DNA of 6,265 nucleotides from Cyanobacteria bacterium NC_groundwater_1444_Ag_S-0.65um_54_12. Lineage in GTDB: Bacteria > Cyanobacteriota > Sericytochromatia > S15B-MN24 > VGJW01. Position numbers and translations under genes: made by a program. The notes beneath the pieces are model-generated. The model made no database searches. It was not told the DNA's origin and saw only the letters and a list, made by a program, of their open reading frames with translations. Shown here in pieces: positions 5,164 through 6,265 of this stretch (position 1 is the stretch's first letter; each line of letters begins with the position of its first letter). Location of the stretch: positions 1 to 6,265 of the forward strand of contig JACQUT010000196.1 in the NCBI GenBank assembly GCA_016267585.1, read 5' to 3'.

Positions 5164-6243
5164 TTGCAATTACTTGTCTGGCCGATAGTTGCGGCGACCT
5201 TATCGCCGGTAGTGGAGCAGTTGCAAGCTTTGGGTTACGAGAATTTACGGTTAAATGAAGCCTCTGCTTCTATTACTGTCTGGTATGAAAATCGGCGCCG
5301 TCCTACGCAGCTCGAGGCGATCGCCGAAGTGCTGACAGTAATCGTACCTTTGACGGGTAACAATGTGCTAGTTCGCCTGGTGCCTTGCATGGATGATCAA
5401 CCATTGCTGACCCTGGTTGCCGCCAGCAGCGAAATAGCTGCTGCAGTTACGCGGCGTGGTCCGTTAAAAGCTCAAGTTGAACCACCAATCGCTCCGCCAT
5501 CACCTGATACGCCGGTCTCTCCTACCTGGAATCACGTAGATCTAACTATCCAGCCTGCTCAACGCTTTTCGCAGCAAAGCTATGACTTGTTAGCGCGACT
5601 CGAACTGGCAGCGCCAGTGCGAGCGGGGTTACGTATTACTGGCCGGCTCCAGGCAGCTTTCTTGCCGCGACAAAATCTTGAACCACCACGTGGTACGCTG
5701 CGTTCGGTTGGCTGGTTAGCGCCCGGGGTACCAGCGGTTTTCAATGTCAGCTTGGTAGCCGGGGGGCTCCAGACTGGTGGTGAAATAGGATACGAGTTAG
5801 CGAGAGGATTGGGTTTCTTGAAGCTGCGTGGCGGTTTGGCGCAAAATCGTTTTTCCGAACTCATCATCAAGGCCGAATCTCACCTGCCCTGGTGGGATTG
5901 CGTATTATCGGCGGGGTGGGGTACCTATGCTTTGGGTGATTGGGGTCCCTTCGCCACTTTCAGTCGTACCTATTCGCGCAGCCGTATCGATATCGGTGCT
6001 TTTCGCACTCATTATGGAACACAATTTCGAGCTACGCTAGCTATTGACTGGGGCCCTAACCCCAGATCGCAACCTGCCACTCTCCGACTTATCCCAGGTG
6101 GCTTTTATCAGACATCATACCTGGCAACCGCCTATCTGGCGGCACAAACTCTCGATCCGCCGCCGGATATCGATGGCTTCCTGGATCGCTTTACTCCAGC
6201 ATACCTGGAAGTTCACCTGGATCGGTTACCATGGCCGAAATAG
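5164..6243 (+). CDS. YjbH/GfcD-like outer-membrane protein, C-terminal-half protein
   Basis: The 359-residue product resembles the second half of YjbH/GfcD. Residues 16-85 form the small alpha/beta region normally found between the two barrels (ALGYENLRL, then ITVWYENRRRP, then VLVRLVP), comparable to the YjbH stretch containing GDTLYVTGEQVKYRDS. A proline-rich linker (106-121) leads to a strand-rich barrel from about 123, ending with SRTYSRSRIDIGAFRTHYG (267-285). After this comes a tail of about 60 residues that E. coli YjbH seems to lack in this form. The first barrel of the family is absent here and resembles the protein from 299-1012. The start is TTG, with AAGG upstream. Residues 1-14 are hydrophobic but make a weak signal peptide with no basic residue, so how it is exported is unclear. 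It is in the same reading frame as the OPX gene, separated by TAA and three codons. Confidence 0.65.
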   Translation: MQLLVWPIVAATLSPVVEQLQALGYENLRLNEASASITVWYENRRRPTQLEAIAEVLTVIVPLTGNNVLVRLVPCMDDQPLLTLVAASSEIAAAVTRRGPLKAQVEPPIAPPSPDTPVSPTWNHVDLTIQPAQRFSQQSYDLLARLELAAPVRAGLRITGRLQAAFLPRQNLEPPRGTLRSVGWLAPGVPAVFNVSLVAGGLQTGGEIGYELARGLGFLKLRGGLAQNRFSELIIKAESHLPWWDCVLSAGWGTYALGDWGPFATFSRTYSRSRIDIGAFRTHYGTQFRATLAIDWGPNPRSQPATLRLIPGGFYQTSYLATAYLAAQTLDPPPDIDGFLDRFTPAYLEVHLDRLPWPK

Positions 6244-6265
6244 CTTTAGCATTTGACTGGTATCC
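6231..6265 (+). CDS. Possible start of a downstream gene (3' partial)
   Basis: ATG at 6231 opens a frame reading MAEIALAFDWY that stays open to the window edge. It would overlap the YjbH C-half gene by 13 nt (6231-6243), as expected in a tight operon. GGAT lies 9 nt before the ATG. Eleven residues are too few to name a family. Confidence 0.35.
   Translation, partial: MAEIALAFDWY

Noticed and set aside
4885..5169. 94-codon minus-strand open frame
   Set aside because: Antisense to the end of the OPX gene, no recognisable domain, and the opposite strand is strongly supported.
5580..5870. 96-codon minus-strand open frame
   Set aside because: Antisense to the barrel region of the YjbH C-half gene; composition is that of a shadow frame (Pro/Ser/Arg-rich).

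Overview
The window looks like part of a Gram-negative, probably proteobacterial, chromosome, from a region that makes and exports a cell-surface polysaccharide. The evidence is a polysaccharide-export (OPX/Wza-type) outer-membrane protein with SLBB repeats, two proteins that each resemble one half of a YjbH/GfcD-type outer-membrane beta-barrel, two lipoprotein signal peptides, and the end of an FkbM-type methyltransferase. Base composition is near 50% G+C by eye and looks even across the window. I cannot name the genus. No RNA gene, CRISPR array, insertion sequence or attachment site was seen.

Layout. (1) Positions 1-239, plus strand: C-terminal 78 codons of an FkbM-family methyltransferase; its start lies outside the window. 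(2) Positions 299-3407, minus strand: a tight four-gene operon read right to left. It runs ketol-acid reductoisomerase (ilvC-like), lipoprotein A, lipoprotein B, and a protein resembling the N-terminal half of YjbH. The junctions are a 4-nt gap, a 10-nt gap and a 4-nt ATGA overlap. A possible intrinsic terminator lies at 242-271. (3) Positions 3408-3504: a 97-bp divergent intergenic region with a candidate extended -10 promoter for the rightward genes and an imperfect inverted repeat over it. (4) Positions 3505-6243, plus strand: the OPX/SLBB protein, then 9 nt later a protein resembling the C-terminal half of YjbH. A possible third gene starts at 6231 and runs off the window.

How the genes may work together (inference). 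YjbH/GfcD proteins are normally single polypeptides of about 700 residues that act with an OPX protein. Here the family appears split into two shorter proteins in two operons that diverge from a shared 97-bp region. This suggests a two-subunit or two-part export porin, with one half co-expressed with the OPX protein and the other with two unrecognised lipoproteins. The odd member is the ketol-acid reductoisomerase, an enzyme of branched-chain amino acid synthesis that heads the leftward operon. Its catalytic residues are intact but its cofactor-binding loop is unusual.
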